This document shows positions 1 through 7,829 of a stretch of 36,611 nt of DNA, piece after piece. The notes under the pieces were generated by a model. That model was not told the origin of the DNA and ran no database searches. It saw nothing but the letters and a program-made list of their open reading frames with translations. A program made the translations under genes and the position numbers. Numbering within the stretch: the stretch's first letter is position 1; every line of letters starts with the position of its first letter. Origin of the DNA: a virus; IMG/VR virus record IMGVR_UViG_3300032053_000237, positions 1 through 36,611 of that record, one strand, 5' to 3'.

Positions 1-600
1 ACGATTTCCTGTCGCGATGTACTTCAAGCGCTGTTTGGGACTAGCATATATGAAGCTTCCATTCCGCTGTCCTAGCCGTGCTAATCCCGTAATAGGATCA
101 ATGTGCTTAGCGCTAAGCTTAATCGTATTGATATGCAGGTTAGAGTTAAGACTGATATCAGATATCACGACGCTGTTCTTTGGGATCACAGGGTCGATGA
201 GGTTGGGGCGATTTTTAGCAGATGGGTCAGATGCGATCAAGACCAATAATTTCGCCCGGTTTAATTTGCAGTATGATTCTATACTACCAAGAAACGCGCG
301 ATCTGCGGAACATCCTGTAACAGCTGTGGTGATAACGAAACGGCGGTTAGTCTTCAAAAGCGACTTTAAACTTTCAAGATGCTTAGGTGTAAAGAGTGAT
401 TCATCAAGCATGTTCGTAAAATACTCAGGATACTTTTCTTTGGCCTGATCTTTTAAGCGACTAAGCGACCCCATGTGATGCTTTACCATGTCCTTGGTAA
501 ACGGCGATTGATCAACAAATTCGGACATCGTGGGGTAGCGATTTAATTTCTTACAAATTTCAGCATATTTGAGGAGGATGGTGGCTTTCTTGTTCGCCAT
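1..600 (-). CDS. Unknown protein, 3' end cut by the window edge
   Basis: The frame opens with ATG at 600 behind a good Shine-Dalgarno sequence (AAGAGGCGAC) and runs off the left edge without a stop, so 200 residues are visible. Residues about 6-60 look like a small helical DNA-binding repeat of the type found beside HNH/homing endonucleases (Leu-rich helix, then RYPTMSEF, then a second helical pair). From about residue 86 the pattern of short hydrophobic strands (RRFVITTAV, AKLLVLIAS, NSVVISDI) suggests an alpha/beta domain. I do not recognise the product. It follows the thymidylate kinase gene after 8 bases, so the two are probably cotranscribed. The existence of the gene is well supported; the function is unknown. 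Confidence 0.8.
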   Translation of the reverse strand, partial: MANKKATILLKYAEICKKLNRYPTMSEFVDQSPFTKDMVKHHMGSLSRLKDQAKEKYPEYFTNMLDESLFTPKHLESLKSLLKTNRRFVITTAVTGCSADRAFLGSIESYCKLNRAKLLVLIASDPSAKNRPNLIDPVIPKNSVVISDISLNSNLHINTIKLSAKHIDPITGLARLGQRNGSFIYASPKQRLKYIATGNR

Positions 601-608
601 GTCGCCTC

Positions 609-1265
609 TTAAAGATTTAGGACACGCACGATCTCATTAAACACGGCCTGTATGTCTTTGCCTGTTATGTCGATCGTAACGCATCGAAATTTAGGGGCTT
701 CATTATCAAATATATCGGCGACGTTTTTTAGGAACGTAACGCCTTTGGCCTCCATCGCATCGCCGGCCTTAAACTCTTGTTTGGCCGTCTGCGCTCTCTG
801 TAGACCATGCGCAACATCGCCCTTTAAATATATCACGCAATCGTATAAATTGTAAAAATTTAACAGGTTCATATTGTGCACGGTAATATGCTGTGCTAAT
901 TCCTTTAACCATGTCTTGCTGTGGCCGCAAGCGGCACCATAAGCAAGGCCAGATAGTATGCCACGGTCTTGCACGATGAAATCGTAACTCTTAAAAGCGG
1001 GGACGATAATGCGCTCAAGATGAATTGATCGTATGGCCTGACTGATTAGCTCGCGAGCGATGGGAGTGATCTCATTCTCATACTGCTTATCTAGCATGAT
1101 ATTACGCAGCTGCATGGTCAAAGGGGAGAGTGGCGTACCGGGTTCTTTTGTTTCCAGGACAGAGTAACCGCGTTCACGCAAATACTGAGCAAGAAGGGAG
1201 GCTTGGGTTGTTTTCCCTACCCCCTCCGTTCCCTCGCAGCAAATATAGCAAGTCTTTGTTTTCAT
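609..1265 (-). CDS. tmk: Thymidylate kinase (dTMP kinase)
   Basis: Phosphorylates dTMP to dTDP in the cytoplasm to supply dTTP for phage DNA synthesis. Of 218 residues, the P-loop is EGTEGVGKTT (11-20), the substrate-binding EPGTPLS follows at 41-47, and the DR motif is D100-R101. Here the family's usual DRY/DRF is DRG. Length is normal for the family (about 205-215). The frame can be extended to a TTG at 1310, but ATG at 1265 is preceded by AAGGG and places the P-loop at the usual distance from the N-terminus, so I use it. A GTATAAT promoter candidate lies in the gap upstream. A second, divergent kinase of this superfamily is encoded at 15944-16753. Confidence 0.92.
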   Translation of the reverse strand: MKTKTCYICCEGTEGVGKTTQASLLAQYLRERGYSVLETKEPGTPLSPLTMQLRNIMLDKQYENEITPIARELISQAIRSIHLERIIVPAFKSYDFIVQDRGILSGLAYGAACGHSKTWLKELAQHITVHNMNLLNFYNLYDCVIYLKGDVAHGLQRAQTAKQEFKAGDAMEAKGVTFLKNVADIFDNEAPKFRCVTIDITGKDIQAVFNEIVRVLNL

Positions 1266-1314
1266 GATGTTATTGCCCTTATATTGCCAAAATGACGTCA
1301 ACGCCTTCAATGAT

Positions 1315-1321
1315 ATTATAC
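1315..1321 (-). promoter_or_regulatory. GTATAAT promoter element upstream of tmk
   Basis: Exact GTATAAT (context CGGTATAAT) between the M42-like peptidase stop at 1335 and the tmk start at 1265. It is one of 11 identical gap-located copies. A start of transcription about 6-7 bases downstream would give a leader of roughly 40 bases containing the tmk ribosome-binding site. Confidence 0.65.
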
Positions 1322-1334
1322 CGATTATTGTGCG

Positions 1335-2375
1335 TTACTGGATAAGATGTTGGATAGAAAACAGCAATTGGACTAACGCTTCCACGTCGCGCATGCTTAC
1401 GATCTCAGGGGCTGGTTTTCCGCTCAATGATTCATTATGATAATTATCCACCACAACCGCGATACCACCAACCTTAAAATTATGCCGTTTAAAGGCAGTA
1501 CTGTCGGTAGTTCCCTTTGAATGATGTTGTTTTTGAAAACTACTAGGTAATTGAGACGCGGCTTCTTCAATTAAATGAATAACTTTATCATCAAATTTCG
1601 TGTGCTTATCGCGATAGCGTACTATTGGTCCTTTACCTCGCGCTAAATCGTCGACGGCACGAGTGAAATCAACTGAAATTATAGATACCTTCGATGGATC
1701 AACGAGATGTCGCTTCGCTTCTGCGGATGCCCCTCTTAGGCCAATCTCTTCAGACGTACTCAATAACCCAACCATCTTTTTATCTTTAATATCTTTAAAC
1801 GCTGATATCATCGCGGCCACGCCGATCAGGTCATCGGCAGATTTAGTGATCCAATTTTCGCCCGCATCGGCAATACCGGAAGGAACTTCTGGATATGTCA
1901 GATGCGCACCCCACGGTCCAAACGACTTAAGAACATTATCCGTGTCATCACTTGGGGTTAAACCAAGCAATTCCACCTTAACGCGCCTATCATCGCCAAC
2001 TAATTGATCGTCGACGATTATCCCACCAACAGTTACACGATATTTTGAATCTGAAAAAACATGCACTGCCGCACCCTTTAAATGTTTAGGGCCACCGCCT
2101 AACCATCGCCCGACGCCGATCATGGTATCTTTTTCTTTATGAAAAGAATCGAGCGCGATCCCAGGATGATCAACGTGCGTGACTAGGACTATCTTGACAT
2201 TTTTTAAATCATGTGGACCGGACGCGTTTACCCACATGTTGGCGGCTTCATCAACCCAGTATGAAATGCCGAAATGTCGGCATAGGCGCATGCACTCTTT
2301 GATGACCCAACTTTCGCGCGTTGGTGCGGTTGGCTGAGTGACGATATGGAGAATCGCGTAGTTTAATGATAGCAT
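1335..2375 (-). CDS. M42/M20-like zinc aminopeptidase-type metallohydrolase
   Basis: 346 residues with the metal ligands of the co-catalytic zinc peptidases in the right order: H67-x-D69 (THVDHPG), D182 (SADDLIG), catalytic E209/E210 (STSEEIG), D236 (SVDFT) and H313 (DNYHNE). An inserted region at about 80-150 matches the dimerisation-type insert of M42 enzymes. Members remove N-terminal residues from peptides. Why a phage would carry one is unknown; protein turnover or virion/host peptide processing are guesses. The ATG at 2375 has no Shine-Dalgarno sequence and lies 6 bases after a TATAAT box, so its mRNA may be leaderless. All ligands appear present, so it is probably active. Confidence 0.82.
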   Translation of the reverse strand: MLSLNYAILHIVTQPTAPTRESWVIKECMRLCRHFGISYWVDEAANMWVNASGPHDLKNVKIVLVTHVDHPGIALDSFHKEKDTMIGVGRWLGGGPKHLKGAAVHVFSDSKYRVTVGGIIVDDQLVGDDRRVKVELLGLTPSDDTDNVLKSFGPWGAHLTYPEVPSGIADAGENWITKSADDLIGVAAMISAFKDIKDKKMVGLLSTSEEIGLRGASAEAKRHLVDPSKVSIISVDFTRAVDDLARGKGPIVRYRDKHTKFDDKVIHLIEEAASQLPSSFQKQHHSKGTTDSTAFKRHNFKVGGIAVVVDNYHNESLSGKPAPEIVSMRDVEALVQLLFSIQHLIQ

Positions 2376-2381
2376 AATATA

Positions 2382-2388
2382 ATTATAC
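2382..2388 (-). promoter_or_regulatory. GTATAAT promoter element, leaderless type
   Basis: Exact GTATAAT (TAGTATAAT) in the 33-base gap upstream of the peptidase gene. TATAAT ends 6 bases before the ATG, so a normal start site would fall on or next to the start codon. Confidence 0.65.
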
Positions 2389-2408
2389 TATTCTGATTAT
2401 TTTATTTA

Positions 2409-3209
2409 TTATTCGCCTTCTTTTTTCTGTTTATACGCTGCCTTTACAGCGGCATTGGGATGATTTGCCAATTTTTCATGATGTTCTGGAGTCAGGTGTT
2501 GATAGTGGTGATGTATAATAGCTATTCCTTTTTTTTCATCGCCAGAATCGATATGTTCATGAATCTTTTCAGGCGATATAGAAATCGCTTTTATTCGAGA
2601 CTTATGAGCTTTCTCGGGTCTTCCAAATTCCCCATACCACTGGCATCCTGCCCCTCTTCCTCTCTTTTCAAGCGACTCAAACTCTGATCTCATTGATTTC
2701 CCTAATGGCCGATTCACGCTTGATGCCGCACCCGCGCCTGATATTGTTGGTGGAACACGCGGGGCAGGGGCATTCACCATCCCTTGTTTCTCCATCTCTT
2801 CTTTAGTCATTGGGGCAGTAACAGGGATAAGTCGAAATCCTTTACTTTCTAAATTTTTAGTTGACCCAAATCGTTGATTGATCGCTTCGAGATGCATAGG
2901 ATTTTTAGTGATTTGATGAGCACCATCGTGTATATGATACATCTTTATAGCGGAACTCGATGCTTGCGGCGCTTGGTCTGACTGCGCGAGAACCCCACCA
3001 TCCGGCGATATGCTACCTGAGCCACTGACTGTCATACCATCGCCGTATTTATTCAACTGCCACTGTCCACTTTTCGAAAATGAGATCTCTTCGGCTTTGA
3101 TGAAGTTACCGGCGCTGCTTGAACTTGGGGGTTTACCCGAGCTAGCGGCCAGATGTGCTACGCTGCTGGGATCGCGTTTCTCTATGATCTCTGTTTTCTT
3201 ATCTGACAT
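2409..3209 (-). CDS. Unknown low-complexity protein, possible virion component
   Basis: 266 residues. The first 100 are Ser/Gly/Ala-rich and probably disordered; a His-rich stretch (IIHHHYQHLTPEHHEK, about 229-244) lies near the C-terminus. No catalytic motif or membrane segment is seen. The ATG has a clear ribosome-binding site (AGGA, 5 bases before the start) and lies 2 bases after the stop of the preceding gene, so the two are translated as a pair. The partner is also low-complexity, which fits structural or virion-associated proteins, but I recognise neither. Confidence 0.72.
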   Translation of the reverse strand: MSDKKTEIIEKRDPSSVAHLAASSGKPPSSSSAGNFIKAEEISFSKSGQWQLNKYGDGMTVSGSGSISPDGGVLAQSDQAPQASSSAIKMYHIHDGAHQITKNPMHLEAINQRFGSTKNLESKGFRLIPVTAPMTKEEMEKQGMVNAPAPRVPPTISGAGAASSVNRPLGKSMRSEFESLEKRGRGAGCQWYGEFGRPEKAHKSRIKAISISPEKIHEHIDSGDEKKGIAIIHHHYQHLTPEHHEKLANHPNAAVKAAYKQKKEGE

Positions 3210-3211
3210 GT

Positions 3212-4510
3212 TTATCCTGCCTTTTTTGCGGTCTTTGGTTCAGCGGGTTCTTGTGAAACTGGCCTTGCGCTTTTCGTGCGAAGACTAGCGTGCAGTTGGT
3301 TCGCGGTTTTGAGCCAAGCGCCAAGGTGACGAGGGTCTTGTATTTGATTTAACTTAGCAAGCATATCTTGTTTATGCTCTGATGGCCAATGACTAGCCTT
3401 ATTGATAACGTTGCTCAAATACCACTTAACGGACTGCAATCCCTTTCCCCGCATACGCCCGGTTATCTCTTTAAGGTCATTGTGATCAAAAATTTGATTA
3501 GGGTTGGCAATATGCGTGGTGCGCGAAGCGGCAGTGGGTTGCGCTAGATCGCGCGCGGATGGACGTTGGGGACCTTCTTGCACGCTCTTCACGCTTGTAG
3601 GCGGCGTTCCTACCTTTGGTGCTACAGGAACTTCGCCCATCTGTATTCCTTTTTGTTTCCTATGCTCTCCAATAACCATATCCCGTATGCGCCCCAATGA
3701 TCCAGCAGAGGGATGTGCTTTCTCAGCCATCTGCAGGTACCATTCCCTAACATGCGGGTCAACGGGCGGAGACCATTTACTTATAGCGGCAATCAGATGC
3801 TGCTTACCAACTGCTGGATCGCGCATGATGGTAGTTCCTAAATGATCCAATACTTCTCTAGAAAATGGCTCATCTGAAGCAAGAACGTGCTTATAGGGAT
3901 CATAGGGACCTGGCTCGGTGACCTGTGGAAACGGGTATGGGTTAGGATCTTTTTTTGACCTCTGAGGATCCTCCTCATATCGACCAGTTTCCCCCTCTCG
4001 ACGGCCTCGTGCGGGATCTTTAGCCCACTCAACCATTGGATCATTGCTTACCGGCTGACGACGAATAATTTCCTCTGGTGATTTTAAGGGATCTGTGGCT
4101 GCTTGTTCTGGATCAACCGGTGGCGGCGGCGTTTTTGCGGCTGGCGCAACCTGCGCCACTGCTGACGGCGTCGGCGTTAAAAATTGAGGACCTGGTTTTG
4201 GAGAAGCCGGCGTAGTAGGTTGAGAAGGGGGAGTTACATTTTCTGGCACCGGTCGTGGACGATTCTGCATCGCTATTTTCATGGAGTCAGGGGTGTGCGC
4301 GGCCTGACGCGCGATATCAATGGCGCGCTCTTGGTCTTCGGCGGAAAGAGGTTTCTTCGCTTTGACCCTAATTGTTTTTACTTTATGTAGTTGATCATTT
4401 AACGTTTCTAATTTAACAAGCAGTGATGGGAAGGATCGTAGGTCTCGTGCGGTCACGGCCTTTAAGATAGGTTGAATCTGCTTCAATAATGAAGAAAGAT
4501 CACGTCGCAT
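3212..4510 (-). CDS. Unknown Pro-rich modular protein
   Basis: 432 residues. An N-terminal helical part (1-60, with a Leu/Lys heptad character) is followed by a long Pro/Thr/Ala linker (about 85-210, with PPSQPTTPASPKPGP and TPPPPVDPEQ), a helical block at about 210-285, a second Pro-rich linker, and a last helical block at about 340-420. The architecture of folded beads on disordered strings is common in phage structural or adaptor proteins, but no family is recognised. Start ATG with GAGGT four bases upstream. The gene lies directly after a terminator and a GATATAAT box and is therefore probably first in its own transcript, ahead of the gene at 2409. Confidence 0.72.
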   Translation of the reverse strand: MRRDLSSLLKQIQPILKAVTARDLRSFPSLLVKLETLNDQLHKVKTIRVKAKKPLSAEDQERAIDIARQAAHTPDSMKIAMQNRPRPVPENVTPPSQPTTPASPKPGPQFLTPTPSAVAQVAPAAKTPPPPVDPEQAATDPLKSPEEIIRRQPVSNDPMVEWAKDPARGRREGETGRYEEDPQRSKKDPNPYPFPQVTEPGPYDPYKHVLASDEPFSREVLDHLGTTIMRDPAVGKQHLIAAISKWSPPVDPHVREWYLQMAEKAHPSAGSLGRIRDMVIGEHRKQKGIQMGEVPVAPKVGTPPTSVKSVQEGPQRPSARDLAQPTAASRTTHIANPNQIFDHNDLKEITGRMRGKGLQSVKWYLSNVINKASHWPSEHKQDMLAKLNQIQDPRHLGAWLKTANQLHASLRTKSARPVSQEPAEPKTAKKAG

Positions 4511-4532
4511 AGGTACCTCAACTTATATCCCC

Positions 4533-4540
4533 ATTATATC
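4533..4540 (-). promoter_or_regulatory. Promoter-like element GATATAAT
   Basis: Variant of the repeated GTATAAT element, placed between the terminator at 4544-4575 and the gene starting at 4510. Terminator followed at once by a promoter is the expected arrangement at a transcript boundary. Confidence 0.45.
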
Positions 4541-4543
4541 AAT

Positions 4544-4575
4544 AAAAAAGCCCAACACGCGAGCGCATGTTGGGC
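4544..4575 (-). terminator. Rho-independent terminator
   Basis: Perfect 8-bp stem, GCCCAACA (minus strand 4575-4568) pairing with TGTTGGGC (4557-4550), 10-base loop, followed on the minus strand by TTTTTT (4549-4544). It ends transcription of the small membrane-protein genes to the right. A weaker hairpin (about 4587-4604) precedes it. Confidence 0.88.
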
Positions 4576-4674
4576 ATATAAGTAAGCCTTCCGAGCGGAA
4601 AGCCGTTGCAAAGAATATATCTTTATCCTATCATAGACATAGGCTTAAACCCATCTTGTTTTAACGCGCTTAAA

Positions 4675-4971
4675 TTACAATGTATTTTTGCAGCGCCCGG
4701 CTTGCACATCGCGCAACAGCGGCGCCACAAAAAATCCGCATACGGGGATGGGAGGATTGCCGCATTTGATGACATTGTTAAAATTGCTGCAAACTGTGCA
4801 TTTCTTTATCAAGTTGTCATAAGATCGGATCGTGTACGTGATCGTATAAGCCCCGCAAACAAATTGTTTAGCGTATGTACGGTAAAAAACATAGTAAGCA
4901 GCATAGCATAGACTTATGATTAAACAGAATGCCACGATAATACTCTTTTTACTAACATTTTTAGGACTCAT
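4675..4971 (-). CDS. Small membrane-anchored Cys-rich protein
   Basis: 98 residues. Lys-rich start, then one hydrophobic segment (about 10-30), which should act as a signal anchor, and a C-terminal part with six Cys (39, 58, 61, 70, 78, 94), besides C16 and C22 in the membrane segment. An outward-facing, disulfide-bonded domain is inferred. Start ATG with a strong site (AAGAGGATATT). It is the last of a run of small one-TM proteins before the terminator at 4544. No family recognised; possible roles include altering the host envelope or excluding other phages, but nothing in the sequence proves either. Confidence 0.68.
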   Translation of the reverse strand: MSPKNVSKKSIIVAFCLIISLCYAAYYVFYRTYAKQFVCGAYTITYTIRSYDNLIKKCTVCSNFNNVIKCGNPPIPVCGFFVAPLLRDVQAGRCKNTL

Positions 4972-4980
4972 AATATCCTC

Positions 4981-5310
4981 TTATTCGTTTAACAACATAC
5001 AATTAGTGGTAGCGTATAAAAACGCGGTTTGACACGATGTTGAAGTTTTTTCTAAATTATACCGATCGGTGCGGTTAACCTGCTGCCAAATTTCACAGCG
5101 TATCGGAGTAACGACCCTGCCCTCCCATCTCAGCTTAAACATGTATATCTTACTAATATTATTAGATCCTTCTACGCATGAATAGGTAGCAGAACGTGGG
5201 CGGACTGGAGGTGGACCTAATGGGTCAAAGTAAGCGATCACGCCTAGCGCCCAAACGGCCAACACGACCGCGGTCATTAATAATACAGAACCGTTTTGCG
5301 TGTGTCTCAT
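4981..5310 (-). CDS. Small membrane-anchored Cys-containing protein
   Basis: 109 residues from ATG 5310: short charged start, hydrophobic segment about 8-27, then a Pro-rich spacer (PPPVRPRS) and a domain with four Cys (45, 72, 93, 104), probably two disulfides outside the cytoplasm. A second in-frame ATG at 5316 lies one base from the TATAAT box and would overlap any transcript start, so I prefer 5310, which is 7 bases after TATAAT. Neither start has a Shine-Dalgarno sequence, so a leaderless mRNA is likely. Function unknown. Confidence 0.65.
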   Translation of the reverse strand: MRHTQNGSVLLMTAVVLAVWALGVIAYFDPLGPPPVRPRSATYSCVEGSNNISKIYMFKLRWEGRVVTPIRCEIWQQVNRTDRYNLEKTSTSCQTAFLYATTNCMLLNE

Positions 5311-5317
5311 CAGCATA

Positions 5318-5324
5318 ATTATAC
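5318..5324 (-). promoter_or_regulatory. GTATAAT promoter element, leaderless type
   Basis: Exact GTATAAT (AGGTATAAT) between the stop of the gene at 5330 and the start at 5310. There are 7 bases from TATAAT to the preferred ATG. Confidence 0.6.
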
Positions 5325-5329
5325 CTATT

Positions 5330-5656
5330 TTAAGGCGCCTTACCGCACAACGCCCAATATCGTCTTGGCCCCTTCTTGGTAAAGGTCTTTAAGCAGGGCG
5401 CATCCTTATATATCGCTCCGCAGCGTCGAGTGGCATGCTTAAGATTGTCTTGGTCCGTGGCGTTCCAGGCTTCAGTGGATTCGTTGACGATCACTGTAAC
5501 CGGACATGTGGTTTTCACTATATTTTGATAAGAGGAGATGGGGCACATAGTGATGATATATGCTAGTAAAAGCGATAGCAGTAATAAGATGAACTGCATG
5601 AGCCATTTGCCTGGTTTATTCAATGGGGTATTACTCCCATAAAATATAACGTCCAT
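5330..5656 (-). CDS. Small membrane-anchored Cys-containing protein
   Basis: 108 residues: about 18 residues before a strong hydrophobic segment (19-37), then a domain with five Cys (38, 51, 79, 88, 104). The end (about 78-105) has a compact pattern, Cys-Gly, then APCL, then ALCG, that looks like a small disulfide-stabilised fold. The ATG at 5656 lacks a clear ribosome-binding site and lies inside the end of a smaller overlapping ORF (5620-5742), so it may depend on translational coupling. Function unknown. Confidence 0.6.
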   Translation of the reverse strand: MDVIFYGSNTPLNKPGKWLMQFILLLLSLLLAYIITMCPISSYQNIVKTTCPVTVIVNESTEAWNATDQDNLKHATRRCGAIYKDAPCLKTFTKKGPRRYWALCGKAP

Positions 5657-5742
5657 TCAATGATTAAGAATACAAGAATAACAACTCCAGCCACCTTTTC
5701 CCACTTCTTAAGATATATAGACTGTTCTTCTTTTAGATACAT
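5620..5742 (-). CDS. Possible 40-residue single-TM protein overlapping the next gene
   Basis: Short frame from ATG 5742 to TGA 5620. About 16 charged/polar residues (MYLKEEQSIYLKKWEK) are followed by a continuous hydrophobic helix (about 17-38). It fills an otherwise empty 119-base stretch and overlaps the start of the gene at 5656 by 37 bases in another frame. No good Shine-Dalgarno sequence is seen. The amphipathic start plus clean membrane helix argues for a real micro-protein, but chance cannot be excluded for so short a frame. Confidence 0.4.
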   Translation of the reverse strand: MYLKEEQSIYLKKWEKVAGVVILVFLIIEWTLYFMGVIPH

Positions 5743-5775
5743 TTGCTTACAATTCTTTTTTCTAGCCCCTTACAA

Positions 5776-5979
5776 TCATCGAAGCTTTTTAATGATCAGT
5801 GATAACTCTTGTATAGTTTTATTTAACGCGTTGATCTGCGATTGTCGCGCGTCCCACCCAAACCTCATAGCATGCGAGAGATCGTCCGCGCTAAAAAGCA
5901 ACGTAGGATCAAAGTTTGATCTTAGCGCCGCGGTCCGCTCTTTCACCCATTCATCAAACGTAAGTAGATTGTCATTCAT
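5776..5979 (-). CDS. Small helical unknown protein
   Basis: 67 residues from ATG 5979, which has GAGG six bases upstream. The longer frame begins at a TTG (5991) without a ribosome-binding site. Content is helical: an acidic/aromatic first half (LTFDEWVKERTAAL) and a Leu/Ile/Lys heptad stretch at the end (INALNKTIQELSLIIKKL) that could form a coiled coil. It begins 8 bases after the sensor kinase stop and is probably translated from the same mRNA. A regulator or partner of the kinase is possible but unproven. Confidence 0.62.
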   Translation of the reverse strand: MNDNLLTFDEWVKERTAALRSNFDPTLLFSADDLSHAMRFGWDARQSQINALNKTIQELSLIIKKLR

Positions 5980-5987
5980 TTTATGCC

Positions 5988-7829
5988 TCAAGCCGCTTTC
6001 GCCATGGCAAGCGGTATACGTACCGTGAACACGCTACCTTCTTGCGGGAGCGAGGCGCAAGTTATTGAACCCTTTAATTCTTGGACAATGTCATAGACTA
6101 TGGCCAATCCTATGCCGTTTCCCGATGTAGCGCGCGCGAGTAAGGTAGGGGGATCTAAAAGCATAGACACATGATCTTTTTCCATACCGCAACCGGTATC
6201 AATCATTTTGATGACGAAATAATCATTTTCCATCTCGGTATGAACAGTAATTTTTTTAGAAGCTCTATTCTTTAATGATTTATAGGCGTTAGAGAGCAGA
6301 TTAAGGATCATCTGTTGGAATTTATTAACATTACCGTGCGCTATGGTTTGAGGAGCATAGAACGCACGTAAAAGCGAAACGCCTTCTACGGCGTATCCAC
6401 GCTCAACAACAAGTAGCGCTTGCTCGATCGTGCCGCCGATGTTAAAATGTTCTGTTGTAGCGCATTCTGGCTGTAAAATTTTCTTAAATTTCCGCGTGGT
6501 GTCGATGATCGCATTGATCGCCTTATCCTGATTTTTAATAAATTTCTGCGTCTTAGAATTTTCAATCAGTAGGGGATCAGATCGCTCCAATAACTCTAAG
6601 TTGCCCTTGATGATCATCAAAGGATTATTTATCTCATGCATCAGCCCGCTCATCAAAGCGCCAACAGAAGCAACGCGGGACGCCTGAAGCAATTTTCCGT
6701 GCATTACGTCCTGCTGCGTTTGCGCTTTTTCCAATGATCCCAGCATGTTATTCATAGATTGAGCTAGATCCGATAGTTCATCTGCGCCGGACAAAAAGAC
6801 GCGAGCGGTTAAATCGTTGCTGGCGTGTATCCGGTTGATCAATGTGCGCAGACGAGAAACACGCAGCAGCACCATACGGTCGACGATCCATAGCGTCATC
6901 GCGATCATGATGAACATCGCTAGGAAAGAACCGCCTATCCCCAACACCGCCGCTTTACGCGCTTGCGCGTTGATAGGTCTCTGCGCGGTCATCATGATCG
7001 ATGCCGCAGGTTTACCATAGATATCTTTAAAAAGCGTAGTCACTATGATCTGATTTGGAAGGGGCGTTTCTACCATGATTGCGTGCTGCAACTCAGCGTC
7101 GCTCAGATCATCGATCGATTTTAAAGACAGAGTAAGCCGCGTAAGTTTCGATATCTTTCCGACCGTCTCCTTGCTCAACCACTGACCGGCGAGCATGTAA
7201 CCGCGCGGTGGCCCAGTGTAATCTGTGCGAAGGATAGGGCGGCTAACCAAGAGAAGAACGCCTTCCGGCAGAGAGATGATGCCTTGCGCTTGATCTTCTA
7301 AATGCGATTCTTTACCGTTCTTTGCCTGATCTTTTTTATGCGTAAAATGAGAGAAATACGGGTTTGCTAAAAGAAACTTCTTGGTGATAGATTTAGGGGG
7401 CGGCACTAATTTTCTCTTGATCGTGTCCGCGCCCTGAGCCCACACTATATTGCCCTTATCATCAACAAACGCCATCAGGTGAACGCCCATCACCAACATG
7501 GACTCGCCTAGATCATTTTTAAGGTAAGCCTGATTATGGTCTTGGATGAACTTATACGTAGCATCCCACCCAGAATAATCACCTAACTTAGCGGCTAGGA
7601 AATTAAATTCTTGCTCTATTTGACCTTGAACTTGCTGCGCTTGATGCGTCGCTTGATCTTGCTCTATCTTGTCTAGTTGTTGGTTGAAATACACGCCCAT
7701 AAACGTGTTGAAGCTGGCAAAACAAAGAAACTGCGCGATGACTACGATCAACAACGTCTTCTTGCGCAACGTCATGTGCTCAAACGGTCGACCGTCGATG
7801 ATATGGCGAACAAAGCGTGGTAACCTCAT
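5988..7829 (-). CDS. Membrane sensor histidine kinase (CHASE4-HAMP-HisKA-HATPase)
   Basis: 613 residues. TM1 about 24-48; extracytoplasmic sensor about 50-290, whose first part (FLAAKLGDYSGWDATYKFI, 77-95) matches the CHASE4 pattern; TM2 about 294-316; HAMP about 320-370; dimerisation helix with phospho-acceptor His398 (LMHEINNP); ATP-binding half with N-box N510/N514, G1 box D544-TGCG and G2 box GNGIGLA (570-576). Every catalytic motif is present, so autophosphorylation is expected. The start ATG (AAGGA upstream) overlaps the stop of the response regulator gene as ATGA, so the two are translationally coupled. A complete sensor kinase is rare in a phage. Signal and target are unknown. Confidence 0.92.
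   Translation of the reverse strand: MRLPRFVRHIIDGRPFEHMTLRKKTLLIVVIAQFLCFASFNTFMGVYFNQQLDKIEQDQATHQAQQVQGQIEQEFNFLAAKLGDYSGWDATYKFIQDHNQAYLKNDLGESMLVMGVHLMAFVDDKGNIVWAQGADTIKRKLVPPPKSITKKFLLANPYFSHFTHKKDQAKNGKESHLEDQAQGIISLPEGVLLLVSRPILRTDYTGPPRGYMLAGQWLSKETVGKISKLTRLTLSLKSIDDLSDAELQHAIMVETPLPNQIIVTTLFKDIYGKPAASIMMTAQRPINAQARKAAVLGIGGSFLAMFIMIAMTLWIVDRMVLLRVSRLRTLINRIHASNDLTARVFLSGADELSDLAQSMNNMLGSLEKAQTQQDVMHGKLLQASRVASVGALMSGLMHEINNPLMIIKGNLELLERSDPLLIENSKTQKFIKNQDKAINAIIDTTRKFKKILQPECATTEHFNIGGTIEQALLVVERGYAVEGVSLLRAFYAPQTIAHGNVNKFQQMILNLLSNAYKSLKNRASKKITVHTEMENDYFVIKMIDTGCGMEKDHVSMLLDPPTLLARATSGNGIGLAIVYDIVQELKGSITCASLPQEGSVFTVRIPLAMAKAA

Noticed and set aside
17-448. Plus-strand open frame of 143 codons
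   Set aside because: Lies opposite the minus-strand gene 1-600, which has a strong ribosome-binding site and continues the gene order; no site or protein feature supports the plus-strand frame.
1266-1310. Longer thymidylate kinase start at TTG 1310
   Set aside because: No ribosome-binding site, would begin before or at the predicted transcript start, and adds 15 residues ahead of the usual N-terminus.
4587-4604. Second hairpin near the terminator at 4544
   Set aside because: Two-base loop, one G-T pair and no U-run; not counted as a separate terminator.
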